Position numbers and translations under genes: made by a program. A DNA stretch of 64,000 nucleotides from Ochrobactrum teleogrylli (lineage in GTDB: Bacteria; Pseudomonadota; Alphaproteobacteria; Rhizobiales; Rhizobiaceae), in NCBI RefSeq assembly GCF_006376685.1, contig NZ_VEWL01000012.1:104572-168571 (forward strand), written 5' to 3'. The notes under the pieces were generated by a model, which worked only from the letters and a program-made list of their open reading frames with translations, made no database searches and was not told where the DNA came from. Within the stretch, counting starts at the first letter, position 1; the number at the start of each line of letters is the position of its first letter. Positions 16,690-26,268 of the stretch are shown here, in pieces.

Positions 16690-17868
16690 TCATCCGCGCC
16701 GTGTGCCGGAAGATACGATGTCGAGATATACAGCCAAAACAAGAATGCTGCCCTTGATGATCTGCTGCCAGAATGTATCGACGCCGAGCATGGACATACC
16801 GTTGTCGAGGCTCGACATGATGAGCGCGCCCACCAATGCACCGAGCACAGAACCGACGCCCCCGCGCATGGAAGTACCGCCGATGAAACAGGAGGCAATG
16901 GCATCCAGCTCTCCCCCCATACCTGCCGATGGCGTGCCTGCCGCGAGGCGGGAGGTTGTCGTCAGGCCAGCCACCGCCGCCATCAGTCCCATCAGGGCGA
17001 AGACTGCCATCTTGACGAAGTTTACGTTCACGCCTGAAAAGCGGGTTGCTTCGGTATTGGAGCCAACCGCATAGATGTGACGACCGAACACCGTCTGTTT
17101 TGCGATAACAGTGAAAACGCCGAGGATCACCAGCAGGATCAGCACCGGGACCGGTACGCCCTGATAGCTGTTGAGGATCAGGATGAAGCCCAATATCAGG
17201 ATACCGATACCGAGAAGCCTCGCGACTTCCATAGCGGGCGAAAGTGTCTGGAGGTTATGCTTGCTCTTGCTGGCCCGCGTACGTAGCGTCATGAGGATAA
17301 GAACGCCGAACAGCGCAATTGCGCTGAGATTGCCAAGCCAACCCGGCAGGTAACCCTGCCCGATATATTTGAATTCTGGCGAGATCGGCGCGATTGTGAC
17401 GCCGCCCATGATACCCAGCACTATACCGCGAAAGACGAGCTGTCCGCCAAGTGTAACAATGAAGGAGGGTATGCCAAGATAGGCGGTCAGCCAGCCGTTG
17501 AAAGCGCCAAGTGCCACACCCAGAACCAGAACGGTGCTGATCGTCGCCCATAGCGGCCATCCGTAAACGACATCGAGAACGGCGGCGATGCCGCCTAGAA
17601 GCCCCAGAAGCGCCCCGACCGAAAGATCAATTTCACCGGCGACGATGACGAAAACCATCGCGGACGCCAGCATTCCCGTGATTGCCATTTGGCGCAGGAG
17701 ATTAGAAAAATTGCGCGCTGTCAGAAACTGCGAACGCCCCATCTCCGGATCATAGGTGAGTACTGCAAACAAGGCCCAGATGAGCGCGACCACGATCAGG
17801 AGAGCTACGATCTTATATTCCGCGAGAAACTTTCGGAGGCCTTTGCCCGTCAATGTCATATCATGCAC
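16690..17868 (-). CDS. xylH: Xylose-type sugar ABC transporter permease
   Basis: The 392-residue inner-membrane permease is of the XylH/GguB family. Sequences such as GEIDLSVGALLGLLGGIAA, AVGSNTEATRFSGVN and GGTSMRGGVGSVLGALVGA are characteristic of monosaccharide (CUT2) permeases. It is the last gene of the minus-strand order xylF-xylG-xylH. It would transport D-xylose or a related aldopentose. The exact sugar is inferred from family resemblance. Confidence 0.9.
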   Translation of the reverse strand: MHDMTLTGKGLRKFLAEYKIVALLIVVALIWALFAVLTYDPEMGRSQFLTARNFSNLLRQMAITGMLASAMVFVIVAGEIDLSVGALLGLLGGIAAVLDVVYGWPLWATISTVLVLGVALGAFNGWLTAYLGIPSFIVTLGGQLVFRGIVLGIMGGVTIAPISPEFKYIGQGYLPGWLGNLSAIALFGVLILMTLRTRASKSKHNLQTLSPAMEVARLLGIGILILGFILILNSYQGVPVPVLILLVILGVFTVIAKQTVFGRHIYAVGSNTEATRFSGVNVNFVKMAVFALMGLMAAVAGLTTTSRLAAGTPSAGMGGELDAIASCFIGGTSMRGGVGSVLGALVGALIMSSLDNGMSMLGVDTFWQQIIKGSILVLAVYLDIVSSGTRRG

Positions 17869-17947
17869 CGGTCAAATTTGAGTATTCCAGAAAGGAGTTG
17901 AACAACTGGCGCCCGAAGAATGCGGATAACCAATCGTTATTCGAGGG

Positions 17948-19483
17948 TCAGGCGACATTGCTCATAGGGTTGCCTATTGCGGCTGCAAGCACCTGCTCCT
18001 GCGTGAGATTTTCATTGGCGAAGTCGCCGCGCAACCTGCCCTCGCCGATCACCAATACGCGATCGCTAATGCCGAGTACCTCCGGCATTTCTGAAGAGAC
18101 CATCAGCACCGCAACCCCCTGTTTCGCGAGCGCGAAGATCAGTTTGTAGATTTCATATTTCGCGCCAACATCGACGCCCCGTGTCGGCTCATCCAGAATG
18201 AGCACCTTGGGGTCCGGCAGCATCATCTTCGACAGCACCGCCTTTTGCTGGTTACCACCGGACAGTGACGCGATTTCCAACATTGGATCGGCAGTCTTCA
18301 CCTTGAGACGCAAAATCTCACGCTGGATCGTCGCTAGTTCCGCTTCCTTGTCGAGCAATCCGCGCAGGGAAAAACGATCCAGCACCGAGACAGTCATATT
18401 ATAGCCCACCGGCATGATGGGCAGAATGCCGTCCTTCTTGCGGTCTTCCGGCACCATGCAGATGCCCTGTCGAACAGCATCGCGCGGCGTACGGATCTTC
18501 AGTTCCCTGCCTTCCAGAAAGACCTGCCCCTCATGCGCTCCGGGCCAGACACCGAAGAGGCTTGACACCAGTTCGGTCCGCCCCGCGCCCACGAGCCCGG
18601 CAATACCGAGGATTTCCCCGCGCCTAAGCGCAAACGAAACATTGTCGACCACCTTGCGATCGGGATTAGTCACCTCCCAGCAATTTATGTTGCGGGCCTC
18701 GAAAATGACTTCGCCAATATCGTGAGGCTCGCGCGGGAACAGGTTTTTCATCTCGCGTCCCACCATCATGGTGATGATGGCTGGCGTCGTGAGTTCCGCC
18801 ATGGGTTTGGTGGCGATATGCGTGCCGTCGCGGATGACCGTCACCGTGTCGGAAATTTCAGCCACTTCATCCAGCTTGTGGGAAATGTAGACACAGGCCA
18901 TTCCCTGCGCCTTGAAGTCCTTGATGAGATCGAGAAGAACCCGCGTTTCGGCTGCAGTCAGCGCCGATGTCGGCTCATCCAGAATGAGAAGCTTCGCATT
19001 CTTGTTGATCGCCTTTGCGATCTCGATCAGCTGCTGCTTGCCACCCGAATAATGATAGACTGGAAGTGCTACATTGATGTCGTGGATCTTGAGGCGCGCC
19101 AGAAGTTCCGTCGCACGCGCATTCATCTGGTCATAATCGATGAAGCCCCCGCTCGTCGGCTCCGATCCCAGAAAGATGTTCTCCGCAACCGACAGATGCG
19201 GCACCATCATCAGTTCCTGATGGATGATTACGATGCCAGCCGCTTCTGTATCGCGAATACCTGTGGCCTTCAGCTCCTCGCCTTCCCACAAAATCTCGCC
19301 GGTCCAGGCGCCATAGGGATAAACGCCGGAAAGCACTTTCATCAACGTGGATTTACCCGCGCCATTCTCGCCGCAAAGGCCGACGCACTCGCCCGGACGT
19401 ACCTTCAGGTAAATACCGTCAAGCGCTTTCACGCCGTTAAAGTCCTTACCTATATTGCGCATCTCTAGAAGATATTCGGACAT
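17948..19483 (-). CDS. xylG: Xylose-type sugar ABC transporter ATP-binding protein (double ATPase)
   Basis: The 511-residue protein has two ABC modules. The first has Walker [10 protein letters not shown] and an altered signature [14 protein letters not shown]. The second has the degenerate Walker [10 protein letters not shown] and signature [13 protein letters not shown] with [10 protein letters not shown]. This tandem arrangement is usual for CUT2 sugar importers. It lies between xylF (209 bases upstream) and xylH (79 bases downstream). Confidence 0.92.
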   Translation of the reverse strand: MSEYLLEMRNIGKDFNGVKALDGIYLKVRPGECVGLCGENGAGKSTLMKVLSGVYPYGAWTGEILWEGEELKATGIRDTEAAGIVIIHQELMMVPHLSVAENIFLGSEPTSGGFIDYDQMNARATELLARLKIHDINVALPVYHYSGGKQQLIEIAKAINKNAKLLILDEPTSALTAAETRVLLDLIKDFKAQGMACVYISHKLDEVAEISDTVTVIRDGTHIATKPMAELTTPAIITMMVGREMKNLFPREPHDIGEVIFEARNINCWEVTNPDRKVVDNVSFALRRGEILGIAGLVGAGRTELVSSLFGVWPGAHEGQVFLEGRELKIRTPRDAVRQGICMVPEDRKKDGILPIMPVGYNMTVSVLDRFSLRGLLDKEAELATIQREILRLKVKTADPMLEIASLSGGNQQKAVLSKMMLPDPKVLILDEPTRGVDVGAKYEIYKLIFALAKQGVAVLMVSSEMPEVLGISDRVLVIGEGRLRGDFANENLTQEQVLAAAIGNPMSNVA

Positions 19484-19652
19484 CGCATACGACCTTGCAG
19501 TGTTGCAGCAGAATAAGCCATCCGAAGACCGCCGACACCATCTTCCACGGCGGAATTACTCCAGACAACGCTGTCACAGACAGCATCGATACATTGGCGG
19601 GACCGGAAGCTGAACATTGTTTCAAAACTTCTGATCGCACTATTCTGTTGTG

Positions 19653-19682
19653 CTGATCGCCGGAGTAGGCTCCAGCGATCAG
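19653..19682 (-). other. Long stem-loop between xylF and xylG
   Basis: CTGATCGC and GCGATCAG pair, then one C-A mismatch, then GGAG/CTCC around a TAGG loop. The result is a 12-bp stem with one mismatch, just after the xylF stop codon on the minus strand. No T-run follows. Such hairpins after binding-protein genes commonly stabilise the upstream mRNA and let xylF be made in excess; that role here is inference. Confidence 0.5.
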
Positions 19683-19691
19683 TACAAAGAC

Positions 19692-20711
19692 TTATTTCCC
19701 GGATATCTGCTCCTTGGTGTAGAAGCCATCCTGGACGTAAATGTCGATATTGTCTTTAGTCACGGCAGTCGGCGTCAGCAGAAGCGTGTCGACCTGCTTG
19801 CCGCCATTATCGAGTTTGGAATTGAACTCAGGGTTTTCGCCCTTGACCATCTGGACAGTTAGCTTGGCTGCTTCGGAAGCAATGAGTTTCAGCGGTTTGT
19901 AGACCGTTACGGTCTGCGTACCATCGATCAGGCGCTTGACCGCGGCAAGGTCGCTATCCTGTCCCGAAACAGCAGTCTTCCCGGCCAGTCCCTGCGCGGC
20001 AAGTGCCTGGATGGCGCCACCTGCGGTGCCGTCGTTTGAAGCTACAACCGCATCGATCTTGTTCTGCGCGGCCGTCAGAGCGTTTTCCATGATGGAGAGT
20101 GCTTCCGTCGGGCTCCATTCCTTCACCCACTGCGAACCAATCACCTTCACCTTGCCGGAATCGATGGCTTCCTTGAGAGCCTTTTCCTGACCGGCGCGGA
20201 GGAGCTTGGCGTTGTTATCCGTCGGCGAGCCGCCGAGGAGATAATAATTGCCTTCGGGCTTCGCCTTCAGGACGGCTTCCGCCTGCATGAAGCCGACGCG
20301 CTCATTGTCAAACGAGATATAGGCATCAATATCGGCATTGAGGATCAGGCGATCATAGGAAAGAACCTTGATACCGGACGCCTTGGCGTCGGCGACGACC
20401 GCATCGAAAACCTTCGAATTCATCGGCACGATGACGATGGCGTCAACGCCCTGCGCAATCAGGTTTTCAACCTGCTTGACCTGCTTTTCTTCGTTACCGT
20501 CAGCAGATTGCACATTGACCTTGGCGCCTAGCTTTTCTGCCGCCTCAATGAAATAGTCGCGGTCACGCGCCCAGCGCTCGACGCGAAGATCATCAATGGA
20601 AAAGCCGATGACCGGATTTTCCGGCGAAGCATAAACCGGCGTGGATGTCATCGCGCCTATGCCCAAAGCTGCGGCAACCAGCGCGCCGGTCAGAAAATTA
20701 CGACGTTTCAT
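19692..20711 (-). CDS. xylF: Xylose-type sugar ABC transporter substrate-binding protein
   Basis: The 339-residue periplasmic binding protein has a signal peptide (MKRRNFLTGALVAAALG to VYAS). It also shows the pentose-binding motifs VIGFSIDDLRVERWARD, QVENLIAQGVDAIVIVP and KVLSYDRLI, all typical of XylF. The chosen ATG at 20711 follows GGAGGAGG; the frame upstream to 20801 has no signal peptide sense. It is the first gene of xylFGH, presumably expressed from the 343-base region upstream. Confidence 0.92.
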   Translation of the reverse strand: MKRRNFLTGALVAAALGIGAMTSTPVYASPENPVIGFSIDDLRVERWARDRDYFIEAAEKLGAKVNVQSADGNEEKQVKQVENLIAQGVDAIVIVPMNSKVFDAVVADAKASGIKVLSYDRLILNADIDAYISFDNERVGFMQAEAVLKAKPEGNYYLLGGSPTDNNAKLLRAGQEKALKEAIDSGKVKVIGSQWVKEWSPTEALSIMENALTAAQNKIDAVVASNDGTAGGAIQALAAQGLAGKTAVSGQDSDLAAVKRLIDGTQTVTVYKPLKLIASEAAKLTVQMVKGENPEFNSKLDNGGKQVDTLLLTPTAVTKDNIDIYVQDGFYTKEQISGK

Positions 20712-21054
20712 GCAAACCTCCTCCAAACAACGCCGGCTTACGACCGGCTGATACCAAACCGCGCCCCCGAACACATTGCCCCCCGGAGTTCGGCACAACA
20801 AAACAGCCCACTTCGGAGCTGTTTATTCTTTGAATGGCTGATCCTCCCAAAGGCATTTGCGCCCAGATCACCCCATCGGACAGCATGCAAAAAACATACC
20901 GCCCTATCCTCAGGAACAATTGATACGTGAAGAAAAACGAATAGCAAGCATTTTTTGATTTACGTACCTCATTTTGATCCTGATTGTCCGGAGCCAGGCA
21001 AGGCGTCTATAAGATTGGCTGAATTCGCTTCAGGCAAGCTTAAGATGGTGAGTA
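20712..21054. other. Divergent intergenic region upstream of xylF and the dehalogenase-like gene
   Basis: The 343 bases between two divergent genes should contain both promoters. I see no recognisable operator, RNA or convincing frame. It is AT-rich around 20925-20975. Confidence 0.4.
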
Positions 21055-21990
21055 ATGAAACCAGCAATCGAGCAACTCTTCCCCGGTTTCGAAATGCAAT
21101 ATGTTGAAACGGACGGGGTCTGTTTTGCTGTCACGACAGGCGGACAAGGTATGCCGATCCTGCTGCTGCACGGTTATCCGGAAACCATGGCCGCATGGCA
21201 CCGGATCGCACCGGTATTGGCGCAATCCTACACTGTCGTTGTCCCGGATTTGCCGGGCTATGGGCGCAGTCGCATCACTTCCAATCCAACTGGTGCAGGA
21301 TCCAAGCGACGCATGGCCGCAAGTCTGGTCGAGTTGATGCAGACGCTCGGTCACGACCGGTTTGTTGTGGTCGGGCATGATCGCGGCGGTCGGGTCGCCT
21401 ATCGTATGGCACTGGACCATCCGGGCAAGGTGCTTGGGCTCGTATCTGTCACGGTCGTACCGACACCCGAAATGTGGGAAGGTGCGAGCAAAGCATTCGG
21501 TATGGGTGCCTGGCATTGGTTCATGTTGGCCCAGCCCGAACCGCTGCCTGAAATGCTATTGTCTGGCAATCCGCGCTTTATGATCGATACGACCCTGCAG
21601 AAAATGGCGCACGGTCTCGATAAGCTGCATCCACTTGCACTTGAAGATTACCGGAAAGCCTTTGACAGCGCTGACGTCCGGCATTGGATATGCGAGGACT
21701 ACCGTGCCGGCGCTGGCGTGGATGAAGCTGACGATCTTGCGGATCGGGCAGCGGGTCGGCGCATTCACGTGCCGGTTCTGGTCTTCTGGGAAGAGGGCCG
21801 ACGCTATGGCGGCGGGCGCGAACCGCTCGATATCTGGGCGGATTGGGCCAGCGATGTTGACGGCGAAGCTCTGGCGGGCGGTCATTTGCTGCCCGAGACC
21901 GCATCGGCTTCCATATTGGCACGATTAGCTCCATTTCTGCTTAAAATCGATGCCGGTGCATCGATTATCGCGAAGGAAGTTAGTCGTTAA
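21055..21990 (+). CDS. Haloacetate-dehalogenase-like alpha/beta hydrolase
   Basis: The 311-residue protein aligns along its length with fluoroacetate dehalogenases. It has HGYPETMAAW, the nucleophile elbow GHDRGGR (Asp109, with Arg110 and Arg113 that would hold the carboxylate), and the halide-pocket residues His154-Trp155 in AWHWF and Tyr216 in EDYRAG. The base His277 is in AGGHLLPE. The catalytic acid after strand six, Asp in the known enzymes, appears to be Thr133 (SVTVVPT). A Glu pair in FWEEGRR after strand seven may substitute, as in some relatives. The substrate may be a haloacid or another small ester or epoxide. It sits upstream of a NitT/TauT-type importer. Confidence 0.75.
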   Translation: MKPAIEQLFPGFEMQYVETDGVCFAVTTGGQGMPILLLHGYPETMAAWHRIAPVLAQSYTVVVPDLPGYGRSRITSNPTGAGSKRRMAASLVELMQTLGHDRFVVVGHDRGGRVAYRMALDHPGKVLGLVSVTVVPTPEMWEGASKAFGMGAWHWFMLAQPEPLPEMLLSGNPRFMIDTTLQKMAHGLDKLHPLALEDYRKAFDSADVRHWICEDYRAGAGVDEADDLADRAAGRRIHVPVLVFWEEGRRYGGGREPLDIWADWASDVDGEALAGGHLLPETASASILARLAPFLLKIDAGASIIAKEVSR

Positions 21991-22133
21991 TCTTATTGAA
22001 AATCCCCCCACCTGGCTTTATGCGAGGCAATCTTCCATATTTTTCATGGTAGTGACGTAATGAAATTTTGTTTGCCGGGCTTAGCGGGAAATCTATTGTG
22101 CCGGGCTAACATTCGCATTGGAGGAGAGCCACA

Positions 22134-23156
22134 ATGGATTTCACCCTGACACGCCGTCAGACATTGATGGGACTTGGTGCATTGGGCGTCAGCACGGCTT
22201 TCGGGTCGCCTGCCCGCGCCGCGACACGTAATCTGGCGGTGCTCCATCTGGCGAGCCACGCGCCAAGCTATATCGCGTATGAGCGAGGCTATTTTAAAGA
22301 TGCCGGTCTCGATATCGAATTGAAGTTCTTCGAAGCCGCGCAGCCGATGGCCGTCGCCATCGCATCTGGCGATGCCGATTTCGGTGTGACGGCGATGAGT
22401 GGCGGTCTGATCAGTCTCGCCGACAAAGGCGCGATCAAGGTGATCGGCGGCGCGCTTGCAGAAGAAAAAGGCATCACCGGAAACGTCATTCTGGCCTCCA
22501 ACAAGGCCTACGAAGGCGGACTGACTGAACCGTCCAAGCTGGCAGGACACAGTTTCGGGATCACCACGGCGGGATCGTCATTCCATTTCATGGCACACAA
22601 GATCGCCAAGGCCAACAATATTCCGCTTTCTGAAATCCAGCTCCGCCCCTTGCAGAAGCTCGGCGCTGTTGTTGGTGCTCTGTCGACCGGGCAGATCGAT
22701 TCCTGGGCAATCCAGCCCAATATCGCCAAAAAGCTCATCCGCGAAGGCGCGGCAAAGCAGATCGGCCTCGTCTCCGATTATGCACCGGATTATCAGGTCA
22801 CAACGGCATTCACATCCACAAAGAATGCGAGTGACGAGCGCGCCATGACGGAAGCCTTCGTCAAAGCCTATTCCAAGGCAATCGATGATTATAATGCCGC
22901 CTTTGTAGACAATACGGCAGACGATGCGGCACGCGACGATATTGCGAAGATCGTGCACAAATATGTCGAAAGCGACAGTCCGTTCGAGACCGCAAAACAG
23001 AACCTGATCGATGGCGCGATGCGCATCAACAAGGGTTTGGCCCTGTCGCTCAACAGCTGCGTGGAGCAGTTGGACTGGTTCCGGTCTGAAGGCATGGTGA
23101 AGGAAGCGGTCACGCAGGAAAAGCTGTTCGACACATCCTACGTCAAGACGATCTGA
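22134..23156 (+). CDS. NitT/TauT-type ABC transporter substrate-binding protein (Tat signal)
   Basis: The 340-residue binding protein has a twin-arginine-like leader (TRRQTLMGLGALGVS) cleaved near PARAA. The mature part has LHLASHAPSYIAYERGYFKDAGLDIE, typical of the SsuA/TauA/ThiY superfamily. It is followed by its ATPase and permease, giving a complete importer. Substrates in this family include sulfonates, taurine, nitrate, pyrimidine precursors and aromatic acids. The sequence does not tell which applies. A GGAGGAG site precedes the ATG. Confidence 0.87.
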   Translation: MDFTLTRRQTLMGLGALGVSTAFGSPARAATRNLAVLHLASHAPSYIAYERGYFKDAGLDIELKFFEAAQPMAVAIASGDADFGVTAMSGGLISLADKGAIKVIGGALAEEKGITGNVILASNKAYEGGLTEPSKLAGHSFGITTAGSSFHFMAHKIAKANNIPLSEIQLRPLQKLGAVVGALSTGQIDSWAIQPNIAKKLIREGAAKQIGLVSDYAPDYQVTTAFTSTKNASDERAMTEAFVKAYSKAIDDYNAAFVDNTADDAARDDIAKIVHKYVESDSPFETAKQNLIDGAMRINKGLALSLNSCVEQLDWFRSEGMVKEAVTQEKLFDTSYVKTI

Positions 23157-23272
23157 GATCGAGCGAGACCGAACATTCAGTGCCCGGCGGTTGGTCGGAC
23201 ACCAAGCCCGAAGACCTTTATCTCAAACCGGGATGCTATTGTCGGAGGGCGGACTTTCCGACTGGAGTTGAA

Positions 23273-24040
23273 ATGGATTTACAGCTTAAGAACATCAGCC
23301 ATTCTTATGGTCCGGTCGAAGTTCTAAAAGATGTCTCGCTCACCATCCCGCAGGGACAGATCGTCTGCCTGATCGGCCCGTCAGGTTGCGGAAAGTCCAC
23401 TCTTCTGCGTTTTCTGGGCGGTCTTGAACGACCATCTTCGGGTGAGGTGCTGCAGATCGGTTCGCCGCCGAAGAATTCACTCAATCCCCTCACCTATGTT
23501 TTCCAGCATTTTGCGCTTCTGCCATGGCGCACCGTGGAAGGAAACATCAAACTCGTGCTGGAGGACCATGGACTTGGCCGAGCAGAGATGGACCGGATCA
23601 TAACCAATGTACTGGAACGCACCCGGCTTTCAGATTTCCGGCAGGCTTTGCCGAAGCAATTGTCGGGTGGTATGCGTCAGCGCGTGGCAATTGCACGCGC
23701 CTTATCGGTGCGCCCCGCCGTCATGTTGATGGATGAACCTTTGTCCGCGCTCGACAGCCAGACACGGGAACTGTTGATGGACGACTTGGTTGCGCTTTGG
23801 ACACGCCAGCCTTTCACCTCCGTTTATGTCACGCACAATCTTAACGAGGCGGTGCGGCTCGGCCATCGGGTCGTGGTACTTTCACGAAGGCCAGGACGGA
23901 TCAGAGAGATTGTCGATATCGATATCCCCCTTTCGGAGCGCCATCTTGGTGATCCCGTCCTTGAGGAAAAGCAGAAACAGCTCTGGGAGTTGATGCGGGC
24001 TGAAGCGCAGGCAGCGGATCAGGAGTTGATCAATGGTTGA
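23273..24040 (+). CDS. NitT/TauT-type ABC transporter ATP-binding protein
   Basis: The 255-residue SsuB/TauB-type ATPase has Walker A GPSGCGKST, a Q-loop in VFQHFALLPWRTV, signature LSGGMRQRVAIARAL and Walker B VMLMDEPLSALD. The ATG at 23273 follows GGAGTTG; the longer frame from 23180 has no family support. It overlaps the permease gene by 8 bases. It energises the importer whose binding protein is encoded at 22134. Confidence 0.9.
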   Translation: MDLQLKNISHSYGPVEVLKDVSLTIPQGQIVCLIGPSGCGKSTLLRFLGGLERPSSGEVLQIGSPPKNSLNPLTYVFQHFALLPWRTVEGNIKLVLEDHGLGRAEMDRIITNVLERTRLSDFRQALPKQLSGGMRQRVAIARALSVRPAVMLMDEPLSALDSQTRELLMDDLVALWTRQPFTSVYVTHNLNEAVRLGHRVVVLSRRPGRIREIVDIDIPLSERHLGDPVLEEKQKQLWELMRAEAQAADQELING

Positions 24041-24854
24041 AGTCGCAAAGATAAAGCAGCCCGACCAAAGTGTACGCCCGGTTCCCTTCCGGGGTGGCGG
24101 CTTCGCACCCCAGCCGGTGCGCCATATGGCATTGATCCTCTTCATAACGCTGCTCGCACTGGCAGAAATCGGAACTCGCAGCGGCTTCATATCCAATCTG
24201 ACACTGCCGCGCCCATCTGCTGTGCTGGAAACCTTCTTCCAGCTCTGGCAGACCGGCCTTCTATGGCAGCATCTGCTGCCATCGCTGCGGCGGCTTGTCA
24301 TCGGTGCGAGCCTTGGCATCGCAATCGGTGTCAGTCTGGGCGTAATGATCGGCTTATTCAGCTATGTCCGCGCAGGTCTGGTGCCGCTCGTCGCCGCTCT
24401 TTTCCCGATCCCGAAGATCGCGCTTTTGCCGCTCTTCGTAATCTGGTTCGGCATTGACGAAATGTCGAAATATATGCTCATCGCATTTGGCACCTTTACG
24501 CCAACCGTGGTTGCCACGTACGGCGCAGTCGATAATGTGGATCGTTCGCTTGTGCGTATGGGGCAAAGCTTCGGACTTGGATGGTGGTCTATCGTGCGCA
24601 AGATCATCCTGCCCGCTGCCTTTCCGGCAATCCTGTCCGGATTGCGAGTATCGATCTCCATCGCCATCATTCTGCTGGTCGCAGCCGAAATGCTCGGTGC
24701 CCAGTTCGGCGTCGGTTCATATATTCTTGAAGCCGGATCGCTCTATGATCTTGAAAAGCTGTTTGCCGGCGTCACAATCCTTTCTGTGATGGGACTTATC
24801 GTCAACTTCATCATCGGACAGATCGAGAAGCGCTTCCTGACTTGGCGGGGTTGA
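24033..24854 (+). CDS. NitT/TauT-type ABC transporter permease
   Basis: The 273-residue BPD-type permease has about six membrane helices. The coupling motif with FGLGWWSIVRKIILPAAFPAILSGLR is the EAA-loop region. It is the last gene of the first NitT/TauT importer in this window. The following gene is convergent, so the operon ends here. Confidence 0.9.
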   Translation: MVEVAKIKQPDQSVRPVPFRGGGFAPQPVRHMALILFITLLALAEIGTRSGFISNLTLPRPSAVLETFFQLWQTGLLWQHLLPSLRRLVIGASLGIAIGVSLGVMIGLFSYVRAGLVPLVAALFPIPKIALLPLFVIWFGIDEMSKYMLIAFGTFTPTVVATYGAVDNVDRSLVRMGQSFGLGWWSIVRKIILPAAFPAILSGLRVSISIAIILLVAAEMLGAQFGVGSYILEAGSLYDLEKLFAGVTILSVMGLIVNFIIGQIEKRFLTWRG

Positions 24855-24941
24855 TTCAAGCAATATTTGCCGCCAGTTTGGCGTGCCGCAAGCAACGCTG
24901 ACATATATTCCATCCTGAACGGCATTAATAATGCCACGCCA

Positions 24942-25853
24942 TCAATTTTTTGAAGGCAAACCAAGGATTTGACGAACACCATCCTTCGAAAAAGGTTGTG
25001 CCAATTGAGCAAGGAATCCCTTTGCGACCTGTCCTTTGATGCCGATGTCTGCGGATGAGGGGCGATCAGGATTGTGATAGGTCCTGAAAATCTGGTCGAA
25101 CAAGACAATGTTCTCGCCGTAATTGGTGTTTCCTTCGCGAATGTCCTTCGAGTGATGCCAACGATGGAGGCGAGGCGTACTAAAGACATAGTCAAATATC
25201 CCCGTCCTCATGTCGACATTGCAATGGGTGAGAATGCCTGCAAAGGCGGTGACGGCACCTAACCACCAAAATATCTGTAGTGGCGCACCCAGGAAATAAA
25301 GCGGAGCTTGGCTTAGCCCGACCTTGAACAGCGAGTCGATTACATGAAACCTACCGGTATTGACGACCCAAAGCCGGGTCACGGAGTGGTGCAGTGCGTG
25401 GAAGCGCCAGAAGAACAGCCGCTCGTGCGCGATGCGATGCGACCAATACAGGCCGAACTCTGCAATTATCACGGCTAATGCCACCTGTAGCACAAAAGGC
25501 AATGTGGTCGGCCAAAAGCTGAACTGAAGCGTAGCCAGCGGCTGCAAGAAGCTGGCAGCTATCATAGGGAACAGCGCCGCAGCAAGTGCGGCGAGTTGAA
25601 CAAGTCCCTTAGTCAACAAAGTATGAGCGATATCATTCCAGGTCTCACCATCCGCCTCAAGCCAGCTACCTTCATATGGAATAATGCGTTCCATAATAAA
25701 CAGCATAGCGACAGCGACAGCGTACACTATGGTGAACAATGCCATAGGGTGTTCGCTGTCGAAGGCGAACTTCGCGCCAATCAGCCCGGAGAAGAAAACC
25801 AATGGCCATCCGCAGTATCGCAAAGTCCATCTGAATAGCTGGAAATTCAACAT
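24942..25853 (-). CDS. Sterol desaturase / fatty acid hydroxylase family membrane enzyme
   Basis: The roughly 303-residue membrane di-iron enzyme has the three histidine boxes: HRIAHE, HALHHS and HRWHHS, plus an upstream WSH. Four or more hydrophobic segments are present. Members hydroxylate or desaturate lipids. The ATG at 25853 (MLNFQLFRWTLRYCG) is preferred because the extension to 25967 is basic and poorly conserved in appearance. It is isolated between two importers on the opposite strand. The substrate is unknown. Confidence 0.85.
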   Translation of the reverse strand: MLNFQLFRWTLRYCGWPLVFFSGLIGAKFAFDSEHPMALFTIVYAVAVAMLFIMERIIPYEGSWLEADGETWNDIAHTLLTKGLVQLAALAAALFPMIAASFLQPLATLQFSFWPTTLPFVLQVALAVIIAEFGLYWSHRIAHERLFFWRFHALHHSVTRLWVVNTGRFHVIDSLFKVGLSQAPLYFLGAPLQIFWWLGAVTAFAGILTHCNVDMRTGIFDYVFSTPRLHRWHHSKDIREGNTNYGENIVLFDQIFRTYHNPDRPSSADIGIKGQVAKGFLAQLAQPFSKDGVRQILGLPSKN

Positions 25854-26268
25854 CGCTTTGAAGCTCCTGTCCCGGCGAAGTTTTAATCGTTCCGGGCGGC
25901 CTGTGCGTGATTGGCTGACCCCATAAACTTTACCAAACAACTTAAAGCCAGAGGCCTTTATCGTCAAACCACACCATCACATGACGGAACCAAACACCCA
26001 GCTCCGTTACAAAGACAGCCTTACACCTGATAGTCCGGTCTATCGCCATTTGCACAGCGCTAAGACGTTACAAATTCCTATCCCAAATTTGGTTGTTCCC
26101 GCTCGGGTCGGCAATCATGTATTTTTCTAATGAATTAATACCTTTTCGTTCCGTTGTTTCGGGCCACCGTTACTGTTTGATTGTTGGTGTTGTGGATCTC
26201 TAACTGGAGCCGCCGCCGTAAAAACGCGCCCGCCACGGTGCGCTATTAAAAAAAATTGAGGGAGCAGC
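25854..26268. other. Intergenic region upstream of second NitT/TauT operon
   Basis: About 415 bases contain the divergent promoters of the hydroxylase and importer genes. I recognise no operator, RNA or conserved frame. The last 50 bases hold an A-run and the ribosome-binding site GAGGGAGC of the importer. Confidence 0.4.

Noticed and set aside
16525..17037. Possible small gene in the gap before xylH
   Set aside because: It mostly overlaps xylH antisense and has no start site or motif.
20980..21010. TGATCC near 20977 as another ECF promoter
   Set aside because: No suitable -10 element occurs at 17-19 bases, and it is outside the stress island.
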